A stretch of 64,000 bases of DNA, taken from the NCBI GenBank assembly GCA_039566865.1, contig CM076959.1:10895501-10959500 (forward strand). Direction: 5' to 3'. The translations under genes and the position numbers were made by a program. Below the pieces are notes generated by a model, which did no database searches, was not told the origin of the DNA, and was given only the letters and a program-made list of their open reading frames with translations. This document shows, in pieces, positions 1-9,953 of the stretch (its first letter is position 1; every line of letters begins with the position of its first letter). Source of the stretch: Aurelia coerulea (lineage: Eukaryota; Cnidaria; Scyphozoa; Semaeostomeae; Ulmaridae).

Positions 1-1230
1 CCTTGTGACCATGTTTATAACTTCATCTTTGGGATAATATCGTTGAAAGTAACTTCTTGCGTTTGTGCATGTCGGCTGCACGTGGAATGCCTGTTCTTCA
101 AAGGAATATAAAAAGTAATACGGGCATGTTTATCAGTCGTCTATAATCTAAGCAGCACACTGGTTTGCACCAGAAGAGCGCTGATTATTTTTACTGAGAA
201 GGTAGTGGCCTATTCAAGATGTTGCGAGGTTTGTTGTTTGGTCGTTCATGGTGAGATCCAACCATTACTTTATTTTCTCTACTAGATGTTTGTTTATATT
301 TTGGCTGATTCTTTGAGTAATTTGAATTGTATCATGTTGGGAAAGATCTGGGGTTTGGCCAAAGATGAGACGACCGACTTGTTCTGAGGCCTGGTGGGTA
401 TCGCGAGCGACATTCAATACATCGTGCGTAACATTCTGCTGCAGAATCTTTGCACGGTGACACTGTAGAGCTTCCAGGCTGCTTCAGAGTGAGGTAAATG
501 AGCCTTTGGACCTTTTCATTTTATTTCCTTTAGGGCTGCATGCACTGTTTACTTTCCCACCTTGTGCTGCATGTCGAGTTTGCTTGTGCTCGCCTTGCCC
601 AATTCGAACTCGGTCTCCTGTTCTAATTAGTCACTTGAGATATTCTAATACACTTTTCGCCGTATTCTTGCAGGAGCTAGTACTGCTTTATGTTATTTGT
701 TGAATCGTAACTTTCCTGTAATTTTCACGGTCAAAAAAATCGCCTAGGCACTTTTCAAGAGGCCACGCACCGTTCGTTTTCCAGCATTTTACCTGGAAAA
801 ATCTTCATTTTGGACACTGTTCTATTTGCTCTTGTGTCAAACCAGTTCTCAGGCTTCATTCTTTCATAATTCCGTCTTGTGACTGGGGCCTGGGCTAATG
901 TCGCGTAGTAGAATGTTTCGTTGCCATTGTTTTCTCTCCACAGGCGACCGTGTGGATTTTTTTGGAGCTAGTAGAGTCTTCATAAGGTGTTCTGAGTGCC
1001 TTAGGTATCATAGTCTAGTGAACGTTTGGTAATGGCTAAGATTTTTGGTATTTTCAAAACGTGCATAGCATCACATTATTGCATTCCAATGATTTTTCAA
1101 CTGGTCTCAGTCGTCACATTCATTTCTCATTTCGGGAATGCGTGCTTGTATCTACATCCCTTCCAGGCCCAGGCCTTTCAAACTTTCAATCTCCACAGCT
1201 TATGAGATGTGAAAATGGGGTATAATGAAA
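1..1230. other. Unassigned stretch, no gene recognised
   Basis: I see no convincing coding exon, RNA gene or mobile-element end here. The only open frame above 60 codons (506-703) has no recognisable motif and looks like chance. The stretch could be intron or intergenic DNA. Confidence 0.4.
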
Positions 1231-1243
1231 ATTGACCAGGTCA

Positions 1244-1276
1244 GGGGCAATTGTAACACGCTGTTACAATTGCCCC
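1244..1276. repeat. Perfect 15-bp inverted repeat GGGGCAATTGTAACA
   Basis: GGGGCAATTGTAACA at 1244-1258 is followed after 3 bases by its exact reverse complement at 1262-1276. The same 15-mer recurs at 1975-1990, 1997-2012 (one change), 2020-2035 and 2194-2210 (one change). All copies surround a broken transposase start, so this may be the terminal repeat or transposase-binding site of that element (inference). Confidence 0.75.
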
Positions 1277-1531
1277 GGTTTAAGCTGACCGATGGCTTGG
1301 TCTTGATTCAGTTTCTATTCGAGGCGAACAGCATGCATCCACGCAGTATTATAGAGTTAAATTTTTGAAACTTTTAAACAATAATTCCTTTGATATAAAA
1401 CACTTTTTCTCACAATTGATTCATTTGGTCAATTGATTCATCGAGCTTTACAAAGAAACAACAAGTCTGGAGATCTGAAATAATCAAGCTTTCCAACGTA
1501 TAGTGCACATTTTCTCAACCTCAGGGGAGGG

Positions 1532-1906
1532 ATGATGAATTGGAATGTTTCACATCAACGATATTTTGTATTTTCATTTATCTTAAACATGGTTCGTAGC
1601 AGAAAACGGATAAAAAACCGAGGAGAAAATCTGCATTTACTGCCAGAGGCAGCACGATGCGTTTTAAATCAGGCAAAATCCGTACGATGCATTGCCAAAG
1701 AGATGAATTTATGTCACGTAACCCCGTCAAGATATTGCCATAGATTAAGAAATATGGAATCTGAATCCAAAAGCGGGCTACAATCCCCAAACAAGGGTAT
1801 TTTCAAAGGATCAAGAAAAGGCTTTGGGCCAATAAACACTTCTTTCCCTATATTAGCTTCAAAATCTTTGGTCTCACTACAGATGAAGAGAAGAGTGGAT
1901 ACCTAG
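1532..1906 (+). pseudogene. Broken N-terminal part of a pogo/Tigger-like DNA transposase
   Basis: Residues about 30-75 of this frame have the basic, helix-turn-helix-like character of psq/CENP-B type DNA-binding domains: SVRCIAKEMNLCHVTPSRYC followed by basic residues. Proteins of this class normally continue into a G-Y/F-x-R linker and a segment reading FGLT before the DDE catalytic core. That continuation is present here but in another frame, roughly 1790-1915 (KRLWANKHFFPYISFKIFGL), so the copy has at least one frameshift. No DDE core follows before 2230. The flanking GGGGCAATTGTAACA copies suggest a short decayed element. The family call rests on my recognition of the pattern only. Confidence 0.45.
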
Positions 1907-1974
1907 CATTCATATGTTCTTCGTTGAGAAACAAAAATAGCCGGTGAATGATTCTCTGTACTGATTTTAAAGAT

Positions 1975-2210
1975 GTGTTACAATTGCCCCGACCATGTGT
2001 TACAATCGCCCCGTGTTAAGGGGCAATTGTAACACTTGACCGATGGTTTTAAAACTTTCACGATGACACGAAATTTGGTTCTGCATGAATGAAACTTAGT
2101 TCTATCTCATTCCAACAGATGCAAGTATAATATTATCTACCCCCAAGAACGCTATTGACAATTATTTAGACGTTACGGCTGATTTTCCAAAAAGTGTTAC
2201 AATTGTCCCC
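1975..2210. repeat. Cluster of GTGTTACAATTGCCCC motif copies
   Basis: Four copies of the 16-mer GTGTTACAATTGCCCC or its complement lie at 1975-1990, 1997-2012, 2020-2035 and 2194-2210. Their orientations are forward, forward, reverse, forward. With the palindrome at 1244-1276 they bracket the broken transposase frame. The last copy probably marks the right edge of the element. Confidence 0.65.
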
Positions 2211-2229
2211 GGTCTCCCCTATGAGACAT

Positions 2230-3720
2230 AGTTTACCAACTGTCATGCCTCAGATGTGAAGAAGACTATGCAAGGAAACATACATCGGGGAATCAGCCAG
2301 AAGTTGAAAGAAAGGATCACTGAACATATTGAAAAATATAAAAAGAAAGATAACAACTCGTTTCTATAAAAAAATATGGAAGAAAGAACATGGTGGAAGA
2401 AGACAAAGAATAAGCGTAGAAAGATTAGCTGCTTGGCCAGGAGACACAATGCTCAGGCAAGTCTCAGAAGTTGTTTGTATTCAAGAATTGATACCTACGC
2501 TAAATTCAGAAGAAGAATGGGGAAATACGAATGTGCCAAGAAGAAGACGCAACAACAACAACAGGTTCCTCCAAGATTTTGACGTTCAAGATGTTCTAAA
2601 TTCCATTGATTGATTATCGAACAACCAACGAACTTAAATCAAATTCGGACACAACCGACGTTTAGTTGCTGACGAGGCCTCAAAAGTGAGGCAAATGCTT
2701 CCACGATATGAGCAATGTAGCTCGAATGTTTAAAAATAAATGGCAAACAAACAAAAAGACAATTATAGTATAGGATATAACAATCGGGATCAAATCAAAG
2801 CTTTGGCAGGTTCTGCTAAAAGAAGAAATACAATTGGCTTTACTTAACTCATCCGGAATTAATTCACTACGGTGATTAAAAATCATGCCAACTTACCTCC
2901 AGGCCAACAGGCCTGATTATTGGATTTCGTAAAACTGCGTCAAGTACTAAACCAACTCCACCTGGTCCAATTGGATTCTGACCAATCTAAAAAAGGGGGT
3001 TTCGAGCATATAGTGACTGTTTTTGAGGGCAATACCAGAAAATATCAACCCAAAGCTGTCAGTACAAAACCGAGCTTGCGGCGTTTTTTACAGAGGCTGA
3101 GGGTCAATATTTTTTCTGTTGCCGGAAGAAAACAGTTATTATATGGATTATTATTCTATGGTCAGGGCTGGGCGGAGTGGTGGACTGAGGCATCAATTCC
3201 TTACCGGGAAATTAACTGTTAGGAGCCCCACATTTGTAGAAGTTCAAATTACATTTGTAAACTAGCTAGCATGTTTGAAGAAATATTTCGCAATTTTTCT
3301 AGTGGTGTAGCCAGATTTTTTCCTTAAAAGGAGGCAACTTTGGGCAAAGCAAGTGAAACGAGGGCCTGGGCCTCGGTCCAGGAAATTTTTAAGTGTACAA
3401 TGTACAATTTTACAATTTACTTAAAATTTGCAATTGCCCTTTACAATGCCACTAACCGCTCTTATTTTGAAAAAATCCATCCTTAATTGGATATGGGATG
3501 AGCCCTCAAGTAGTCAAGTGAAATGAGATTTTTTAGAAAAAGTGAATTCACAAGCGACAGAGCGTTTCGTGGCAGCTTTAAAACAAATTATACTTTTTTA
3601 TCAAATTCTCGATTGATTATGGCACAGCTAAAAAGAAAGAAGCAAGCAAAACGAGCTGAACATTTGAAATACCACTTCGTTTAACTTCCAAGAAAATGTT
3701 TTCATGTGGACGTAATGAGA
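2230..3720. other. Unassigned stretch
   Basis: No recognised gene. The open frames at 2329-2613 and 2920-3222 have biased composition (Lys/Arg/Gln in the first) and no motif I know. I see no matching inverted repeats. Confidence 0.35.
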
Positions 3721-3734
3721 GCCTAAATAAAGCA

Positions 3735-4225
3735 TACAACAGCCATGCCAAATTAAGTGGTAGGGTATCGAATTAAGGGGTCTGGGGAGAAAATTTTTAG
3801 AGTATACACCGTTTACTTTGGCTTAGAACACTTCTTGCAATCTAATATTAGCGGTGCTTAAATAGAATTTTATCATTTCGTAACAATTGTTTTTCAAATT
3901 AGCATCCACAGTGAAGTTTTGAAGGAAACGGAATTTTATATTGTCTAATTTTCTCATTTCAAGGCTATCATGGTTTGTCATAATTTATCATAGTTCGTTT
4001 GGGAAAATTTTGTAAAAGCGTACCTTTGCTTTGGCTTAGAGCGACTCTTCCAATGCCGTCCAATGCCCTAAATCACTATCCAGTATTTTTCGGATAGATT
4101 CCTACCCTTCCCTACCTATATGAACCAATTTCTCTTCATTTTTGAAAGAATCTCGAGGATCATCTTTGGCAGAAGTAGGGTCTGGCAAATGCCCCTATCC
4201 CCACCACCCGTGGCCGTACCATGCC
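3735..4225 (+). repeat. Old copy of the 26.1-26.6 kb interspersed repeat
   Basis: The stretch shares scattered blocks, in the same order, with 26082-26617. They are an AATTAAGTGG block, a GGTCTGGGG block, a TTTACTTTGGCT block repeated along the unit, an AAAGAATCTCGAG block and a final CATGCCACTG. This copy is strongly diverged and non-coding. Confidence 0.55.
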
Positions 4226-4445
4226 ACTGACATACACAGTTGCACAAAGTGGCTGACAGTAGCCAGGAATACATACGTCTTGAAGTGCGAGCGAAGCAAG
4301 CTGACAAATTTAAGACATATTCTAATTAGATGGGCTTGAACAGTGTTAAGATATCATTTACCATTGCAAATTTTTTATTGTGGGCCGCCAGCAAGCATTT
4401 GTGTCCAAAGGGCCCAAGACAAAAACTGGCTATTGTCTTCATAAG

Positions 4446-4481
4446 GGCCCACCGGGAAATTTCCCGGTATCCCGGTGGGCC
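4446..4481. repeat. Short inverted repeat GGCCCACCGGG
   Basis: GGCCCACCGGG at 4446-4456 pairs with CCCGGTGGGCC at 4471-4481 across a 14-base loop. It may be a small structured repeat or one end of a MITE. No second end was found nearby. Confidence 0.5.
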
Positions 4482-5138
4482 AGTCCACCACTGGCTGGGT
4501 GATGAAGGCCCTTCGTTTTTTAACGAAGTAAAAAGATGATTGTAGAGCCAAAATGATTGTCTGCCTCGCATGAAGCCATTGCAGACGAAGCCACTTGTTG
4601 CTGTTCGAATTGTATTCAATGTGTTGGAAGAAGCAGTGACCTGTGGTTCGAATTCGAATCTGAGTTGTTACATAATAAGCGGGCATTACCAGATAACAAT
4701 GCCTTGTCATTACGTCGCATTCAAAGGCTATCCTTAAAATACGGAATTTGCGGAATTTGCATTTCCTTTGAATTTGCGGAATTTTCAAAGTGTGCATCAT
4801 ACAAATGTAAATGATACACCATTTTCATGCTGATGGTCTCATGAAACCAAATTTTGCTGTTTATTTTAAAATCCTGCTTGGATAAACTGTAAATGGAACT
4901 TTTATGTTCTTCATATCTTACTTTTACGTTACGAACAAGTAATGATCGAAATGCCTTGCTTGTTGTAGATAACAACAAAGAAAAAACAAGACCATTTGTG
5001 CGAAAATTTTCGTTATAACTTATATCTTCTTCAGTCGCTAATGATAATTCTATAAATGGATCTAAGGTTAAAACAGTTCTACAGGAATGTGTCGATCTAT
5101 AAATTAGGAATGTAACGTTCTCTTAACCCTAATCCTCC

Positions 5139-5961
5139 GGGGGGGGGGTGTTTTCCAGCCCCCTGTCGGTTTTTAGCAGATTATTCTTTAACGACAAAAA
5201 GCTATGACCCTCAAACTCTCTGAAAATTACTAATTATCTATTAGCTACATTTTAATAATTAAATTTTTTAACAATAGGTGTCACGTGACAGGTGACACTA
5301 CCATATTTGGAGCAAGGTATTGGAAAAATTAATGATTTTGATATTTTTCCTCCCAGAATTAGTTCTAAATGTTGACTATTGTACTTTAAAAGAATTAGCA
5401 AGCAATAAGCTTTCTATTGTTGTCAATAACAATGGAATTTGCGGACGTCAGTATTCTTAAATGATGACGTCACTCGGGCCGCCATTTTGGGTCATTTTGG
5501 CAAATTTTGAAGTTTTTTCCAACAGATTTTGCTATAATTGCATAGAATTGCGTTATGCAATACTTTAAACGCATTTTTAGCCAATTCTTATCATTTTTTG
5601 GCAGAAAAACACTGTTTTTAGTTATGACGTCATCAATTTTTGTCATTTTCTTCCAAAATAACAGTCTAAAAGCACCTATATGCATCAAATTTGAATTGAA
5701 AATGAACAATACGACAAATAAGGATGGAAAAAGTCATTCAGATTGCCTTTATTCCGTCTTTAGAACAAATAAGCCGGAAAACCATATATTTTGACATTTT
5801 CCACCATTATGACGTCATAGTTACGTCACCTAATGAGGTGGCCACGCCCAAAACTACCAATCGGCTAAGAATCGTTAGGACTACGCCCTTGCCAAGTTTC
5901 AATGATTTCCCATTAATCTATTGCTATTTATAGAGGGGGGGTTGGAAAGCACCCCCCCCCC
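5139..5961. mobile_element. MITE with G-run terminal inverted repeats
   Basis: The left end has a run of G then TGTTTTCCAGCCCCC (5139-5163). The right end reads GGGGGGGTTGGAAAGC then a run of C (about 5935-5961), the near-exact reverse complement. The interior has no gene. A similar G-run/TTGGAATCCACCCC structure occurs at 63308-63335. A target duplication could not be fixed because of the homopolymers. Confidence 0.6.
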
Positions 5962-6159
5962 GCAATGTCAAATCCTAAAAAGCCCGATAGGATCTAATCC
6001 ATTATTAGGCTCTAATAATGTGACATAATATGAATAAGGTTAGGCAAACAATTATTTACAATTACCAGAAAGGGAAGATATAAGATAGGCCCAGATATAA
6101 ACGTCCAATTTCATTCGTTATGCTGTTCATGCCAAAAGGCTCAAGTGAACCCAATCGAA

Positions 6160-6945
6160 TCATCCACAGGTTTTCACGATCTCGAGTACACTAAGTCCTC
6201 CTTCCACTTTTTCTAAAACATGAACCCGAAGGTTGCGCTCAAAATCACAATCATGGCTTTCATAAAAATGTTTTCCCAACTCAGTGCTTGCCAGGTCGTT
6301 TCCTGCATCATAACGGTGTTTATTAAAACGTTGGCTAAGAGTAGTTGACGTAAAACCTACGTACAATTTTTGATGTTTTACGCATTCGGCCGCATAAATT
6401 ACGTTCTTAGACTGGCAGGAACCTCCGGAGATGTAGCTTGTCCTGCCATTTTTGTTGTTAGTTAAGGTATCTTTCTGGCTCATGTGGTTGCAAAGTTTGC
6501 ATGGGCGTCCTCGCTTCTTCACGATTTTTTGTGTACATCGTACACTTGGTCCTTTTGTTTTCAACGTTTTCCTTTGTGCTCTTACAAGGATTGAGCGTAT
6601 GTTTCTTCTGCACGAAACGATTGGTGGTTCTGGAAATGTTTCTTTTAGTTCAGGGTCATCATTTATTATGTTTTCATAGTTTCTGTGCAATATATTAGAT
6701 AATCTCTTAAATTTCGTATGCCAATTGATTACAAATGGTACTCTTTCCTTTGAAGTGTTCCGTTTAGTTTCTGTCGCTTTTAGTAATACCTTTCTGTCTC
6801 TCATTTCAACTTCTGTTGCTATTTGAACTAGTTTTTTCTCGGAATAACCACGATTGACATAAAATCGAATAAAATTAGTAGCATGTCTACGATAATCCTG
6901 GACTAGAGTACAAATTCTGCGAATTCTTATGAACTGCGACAAAGG
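6160..6945 (-). pseudogene. Penelope-like element, C-terminal part with GIY-YIG endonuclease domain
   Basis: The minus-strand frame of 260 residues resembles the part of Penelope-like elements that follows the reverse transcriptase. Residues about 1-75 match the linker with RIRRIC and RGYSEKKL. About 75-120 contain the FPEPPIVSCRRNIRSILVRA block. Next comes a Cys pair (CKLCNHM), then the GIY-YIG core KNVIYAAEC...KLYVGFTS with downstream R/H residues (SQRFNKHR). GIY-YIG nucleases nick the target DNA during retrotransposition. The reverse transcriptase itself is missing: similarity stops near 6945, so the copy is 5'-truncated. It lies inside the 4726-8012 element. The frame shown is otherwise intact. 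Confidence 0.8.
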
Positions 6946-7163
6946 GTTACTTTTACGTTAGTAACGTTATTATTATTGGCAACGGTAGTACACAGATATG
7001 TGCCTCTTAGGATGCACCCCTGGCTGCTATTCTCACGAAATGATTTGATGTTTTTGACTTGATTTTTCATTGCACATGACAATAATCTAAATGAAATAAC
7101 CTGGTAATTAAAATAGACTTTAAAGTAGAAGCATTGAATTAGAGAGATTCCAATCATTGTTCA

Positions 7164-7597
7164 GGCCCCGTTCACACTGCTCCGCTTTTGTACAAAAACG
7201 GAGAGAAAAGCCTCCGTTTTTGTGAAAAAGTTCACACTGATCCGCAAAAAAACGCCACAAAAACGGAGGTTTTCGAAAATGCTATCAAAAGTGGATATCC
7301 ACAAAAACGGAGGTTTTTGAAAAAGCACTTGATCAGTGTGAACGCACAAAAACGCTTTTTGAAAAGAGTTTTTGAAAACGCTCCAATATTCAACAATGAA
7401 TTTCACAAAAACGGTGCAATGTGAACGCACAAAAACAGAGGTTTTTCTCTCCGTATTTGTTATCAGGCGGATCAATGTGAACGGACAAAAATTGATGTTT
7501 TCCCTCCGCTTTTGTACAAAAACGGAGCAATGTGAACGGGAAGCTTGAATTCCACAAAAACAGATATGAAAAAAAACGGAGCAGTGTGAACGGGGCC
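7164..7597. mobile_element. Harbinger-like MITE, 434 bp, TCA target duplication
   Basis: The left end GGCCCCGTTCACACTGCTCC is repeated as its exact reverse complement at 7577-7597. TCA directly flanks both ends (7161-7163, 7598-7600). The interior is built of short repeats of ACAAAAACGGAG and GTGTGAACG in both orientations. Three-base TNA duplications are characteristic of PIF/Harbinger elements. No gene: open frames across it are repeat artefacts. Confidence 0.85.
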
Positions 7598-8131
7598 TCA
7601 GTCTCTTAATAACGTTGCTCTGTGGAACCGTTCTGTGGAGAAGATTGCAGGTCATAAAAACCATATGGATAAGAATTATTGTTTAACAAGGCAAGGTTAA
7701 TTGGATAGCCAATTTGATAAAAGTAAGATATGAAAAACTTAAAAGTTCCATTTACAGTTCATCCAAGCAGGATTTTAAGATACACAACAAAAATTTAGTT
7801 TCAGGAGACCATCAGCATGAAAATGGTGTATCATTTACATTTGTATGATGCATACTTTGAAAATTCCGCAAATTCAAAGGAAATGCGAAAATTCCGCAAA
7901 TTCAAAGGAAATGCGGAATTCTGCATTTTCGCGGAAATTCCGCATTTTCAAGGTAATACGGAAATTTCCGTACTTTCGCGGAAATTCCGGATTCCGCATT
8001 TTAAAGATAGCCGCATTCAAACGTTTTCAGCCAATCAGATGGTATAACAGAGTTGCTGCCCTGACAATAGGGTAATAGAATTGAATATCATCCCATGTGC
8101 AAGGCAGGATATATTTTTAGCAGGATATCAT

Positions 8132-8335
8132 GATTTGATTTGATTTGATTTGATTTGATTTGATTTGATTTGTTTGATTTGATTTGATTTGATTTGATTT
8201 GATTTGATTTGATTTGATTTGATTTGATTTGATTTGATTTGATTTGATTTGATTTGATTTGATTTGATTTGATTTGATTTGATTTGATTTGATTTGATTT
8301 GATTTGATTTGATTTGATTTGATTTGATTTGATTT
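8132..8335 (+). repeat. (TTTGA)n microsatellite, about 41 units
   Basis: An almost uninterrupted pentanucleotide array of 204 bp with one broken unit near 8170. It adjoins the 3' end of the minus-strand LINE at 8339-9312, so it reads as that LINE's (AAATC)n tail. Confidence 0.95.
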
Positions 8336-8338
8336 CAC

Positions 8339-9312
8339 ATATTCAGGGAGGGTAGCCCTTCAGCAAATGCTGATTTTCAAGGGGCCCTCCATCTAACGAT
8401 ACAATACAATAATAATAATATAATATAAAGGAAAGAAAAAACCTATTTACAACATGTCAAAGTCTAATTAATCTATTAAAAACAATGTTAGAAATAATGA
8501 TCAGTGTTGAAATCAATTTACAGGGTATATAAAATATATTATCTACACAGCAGTCTACGCTAAATATGGCTCTTGAAGGCATTGACCGAAGATGCCTGTT
8601 TAACCTCAGTTGAAAGGCTGTTCCAGCTTTTTGCACCCTTGAATGAAAAACATTTTTTGTCCATTAGCGGAACTTTTCAAAGGCAGCCTTAAGTCAGTGT
8701 TTGTATTTCGTAGGCTACGCTCGGTGCAATCAGCTTTTTTGGTGAAAAGATTGTAAAGATAGGTAAGAGCAAGGTCGTTGATGCATTTAAAAACCATTAG
8801 TTTCGTTTGTCTATCTATCAGCTCCTTGATCGTGTGCCAACCTAAACTTTTTATCAAGGGTTTACTTGGAGCATCGAACTGACTATTGGTCACAACACGA
8901 GCTGCTCTGTTTTGAAGTCTCTGCAATTATAAGATGTCGGTGGAATTGCAGCAACCCCAAACAGAACAACAGTATTGGAAATGAGGCTCCACGATGCTGC
9001 TATAGAGAGTCTTCACAACTCCAGCAGGAAGATACTTTTTGGCATATTTCAAGAAGCCGATAGCTCGGGAAGCTTTCGCAGTGACTGCTTTTATTTGCTC
9101 ATTCCATGTGAGATTTTCGTCGATTTGAACACCTAAGTACTTAGTACTTCCAACTTCGACTCTAGTCTCGCGAATGGAAGGTTGGAAAGTTTGATTTGAA
9201 ATCTCTAGATGCTTCTTCTTATGTTTGGTGGTAATTAACATAGAATGGGTTTTAGTTACGTTGAGGGATAGTTTGTTCCCCTTTAGCCAGTCATCAAATC
9301 AATGTTCAAGCT
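8339..9312 (-). pseudogene. 5'-truncated CR1/L2-like LINE, end of the reverse-transcriptase ORF
   Basis: On the minus strand, 9312-9242 reads like the DDWLKGNKLSLNVTKTHSML stretch of LINE reverse transcriptases. It continues through KYLGVQIDENLTWNEQI, LKYAKKYLP and HFQYCCSVWG (to 8927). A stop or frameshift follows, then LQNRAARVVTNSQFDAP and SLRNTNTDLRLP (8926-8606). All of this is C-terminal to the catalytic YADD, which is absent. The element ends in the (AAATC)n tail. It is the same group as the plus-strand LINE at 15.2-17.2 kb. A typical dead-on-arrival copy. Confidence 0.8.
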
Positions 9313-9365
9313 TAAAACAGGTCAGCATCAAGCACAAGTGTGAACTCTTCGAAAAGCTGGTGTCA

Positions 9366-9790
9366 ATAGCATGAAATCTGTCTTTGGATTGAATGACTTG
9401 AAAGGAACTTTAGATAATTTGCTATAATCCTACTGTAAACTTTTTCTGACATCTTCATTATTTTCAGAATTGCAGCATCTTTCATTTCAAGATTTATCGA
9501 GGCTGTCAAGTCATCAAATTGCTGAATCGTAAACCAGGAAAGCAATAGATTTCTGCTTCTAGCATGCTGAAGACTTTTGAAAATATGATTTTCTTGAAAA
9601 TTCTTCCAAATTCTCACCATTAACTTGGAACCTTCGAGGATTTGAATTTTTCACAACTTTGCGAGCCAAATTATGTTGAGAACCAAAAACGCTGCAATTC
9701 CGAACATTTTAAAGATGTCAAAAAGGCATACAATAAAGAATTGGTAAAGTTCCTTGCAAGCCATTCTATGGAAAGAAAGATGCCTTTTAC
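9366..9790. repeat. Small imperfect inverted repeat
   Basis: The minus-strand reading of 9366-9480 and the plus-strand reading of about 9690-9790 are related (GCTGCAATTC, AAGATGTCA, TAAAGTTCCTT, AAG/CCATTC blocks). This explains why both strands show similar short open frames, with YLKFLSSHSIQRQ resembling VKFLASHSMERK. It is probably a decayed foldback element. Confidence 0.5.
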
Positions 9791-9874
9791 ATTGGTCTAT
9801 CTAACGACTTTTGATGTCTCTGTTAAACAGGCAATGTAACAGCCATACAAGAAGTTTTATTGTGTTATACTTAC

Positions 9875-9953
9875 TTTTATTTCGACGAGCTGTTCGTGCT
9901 TCGTGATCGCTTTAGCGAGCTTCTTCAGAGCATCTTCTCTGATGTGATTATTG
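9875..9953 (-). CDS. LRR gene, exon d
   Basis: The exon follows a polypyrimidine acceptor (ttccttttcaatag) and ends at a GTAAGT donor. It starts with the third base of a Ser codon split by the intron (AG|C), then reads NNHIREDALKKLAKAITKHE and on to EIK, ending in phase 0. The split codon fits exon c exactly. Confidence 0.7.

Larger units (their letters stand above)
4726..8012. mobile_element. 3.3-kb long-inverted-repeat element with 9-bp target duplication
   Basis: GCATTCAAA occurs at 4717-4725 and again at 8013-8021. Directly inside lie inverted arms: 4726-4922 and roughly 7724-8012 match in reverse complement (GGCTATC, a CGGAAT-rich stretch, a CATCATACAAATGTAAATG block, TCCTGCTTGGATAAACTG). 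The right arm has extra tandem ATTCCGC/GCGGAAAT units. The 9-bp duplication fits Mutator-like or related DNA transposons. No transposase is present: the interior holds a G-run MITE, a Penelope fragment and a Harbinger-like MITE, so this copy is non-autonomous and filled with later insertions. Confidence 0.7.

Noticed and set aside
4116..4814. Several 60-140 codon frames on both strands
   Set aside because: They overlap each other, cross inverted repeats and an element boundary, and carry no motif.
5124..5136. Telomere-like TTAACCCTAATCC
   Set aside because: Only one near-unit, next to a MITE end; the similar string at 63341-63351 also adjoins a G-run repeat, so it is part of a dispersed repeat.
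7161..7664. 167-codon minus-strand frame
   Set aside because: It runs through the foldback repeats of a MITE; the repeated CSVFV-type peptides follow the DNA repeats.
8117..8338. 73-codon open frame of repeating Lys-Ser-Asn-Gln-Ile
   Set aside because: It is only the translation of the (TTTGA)n microsatellite.
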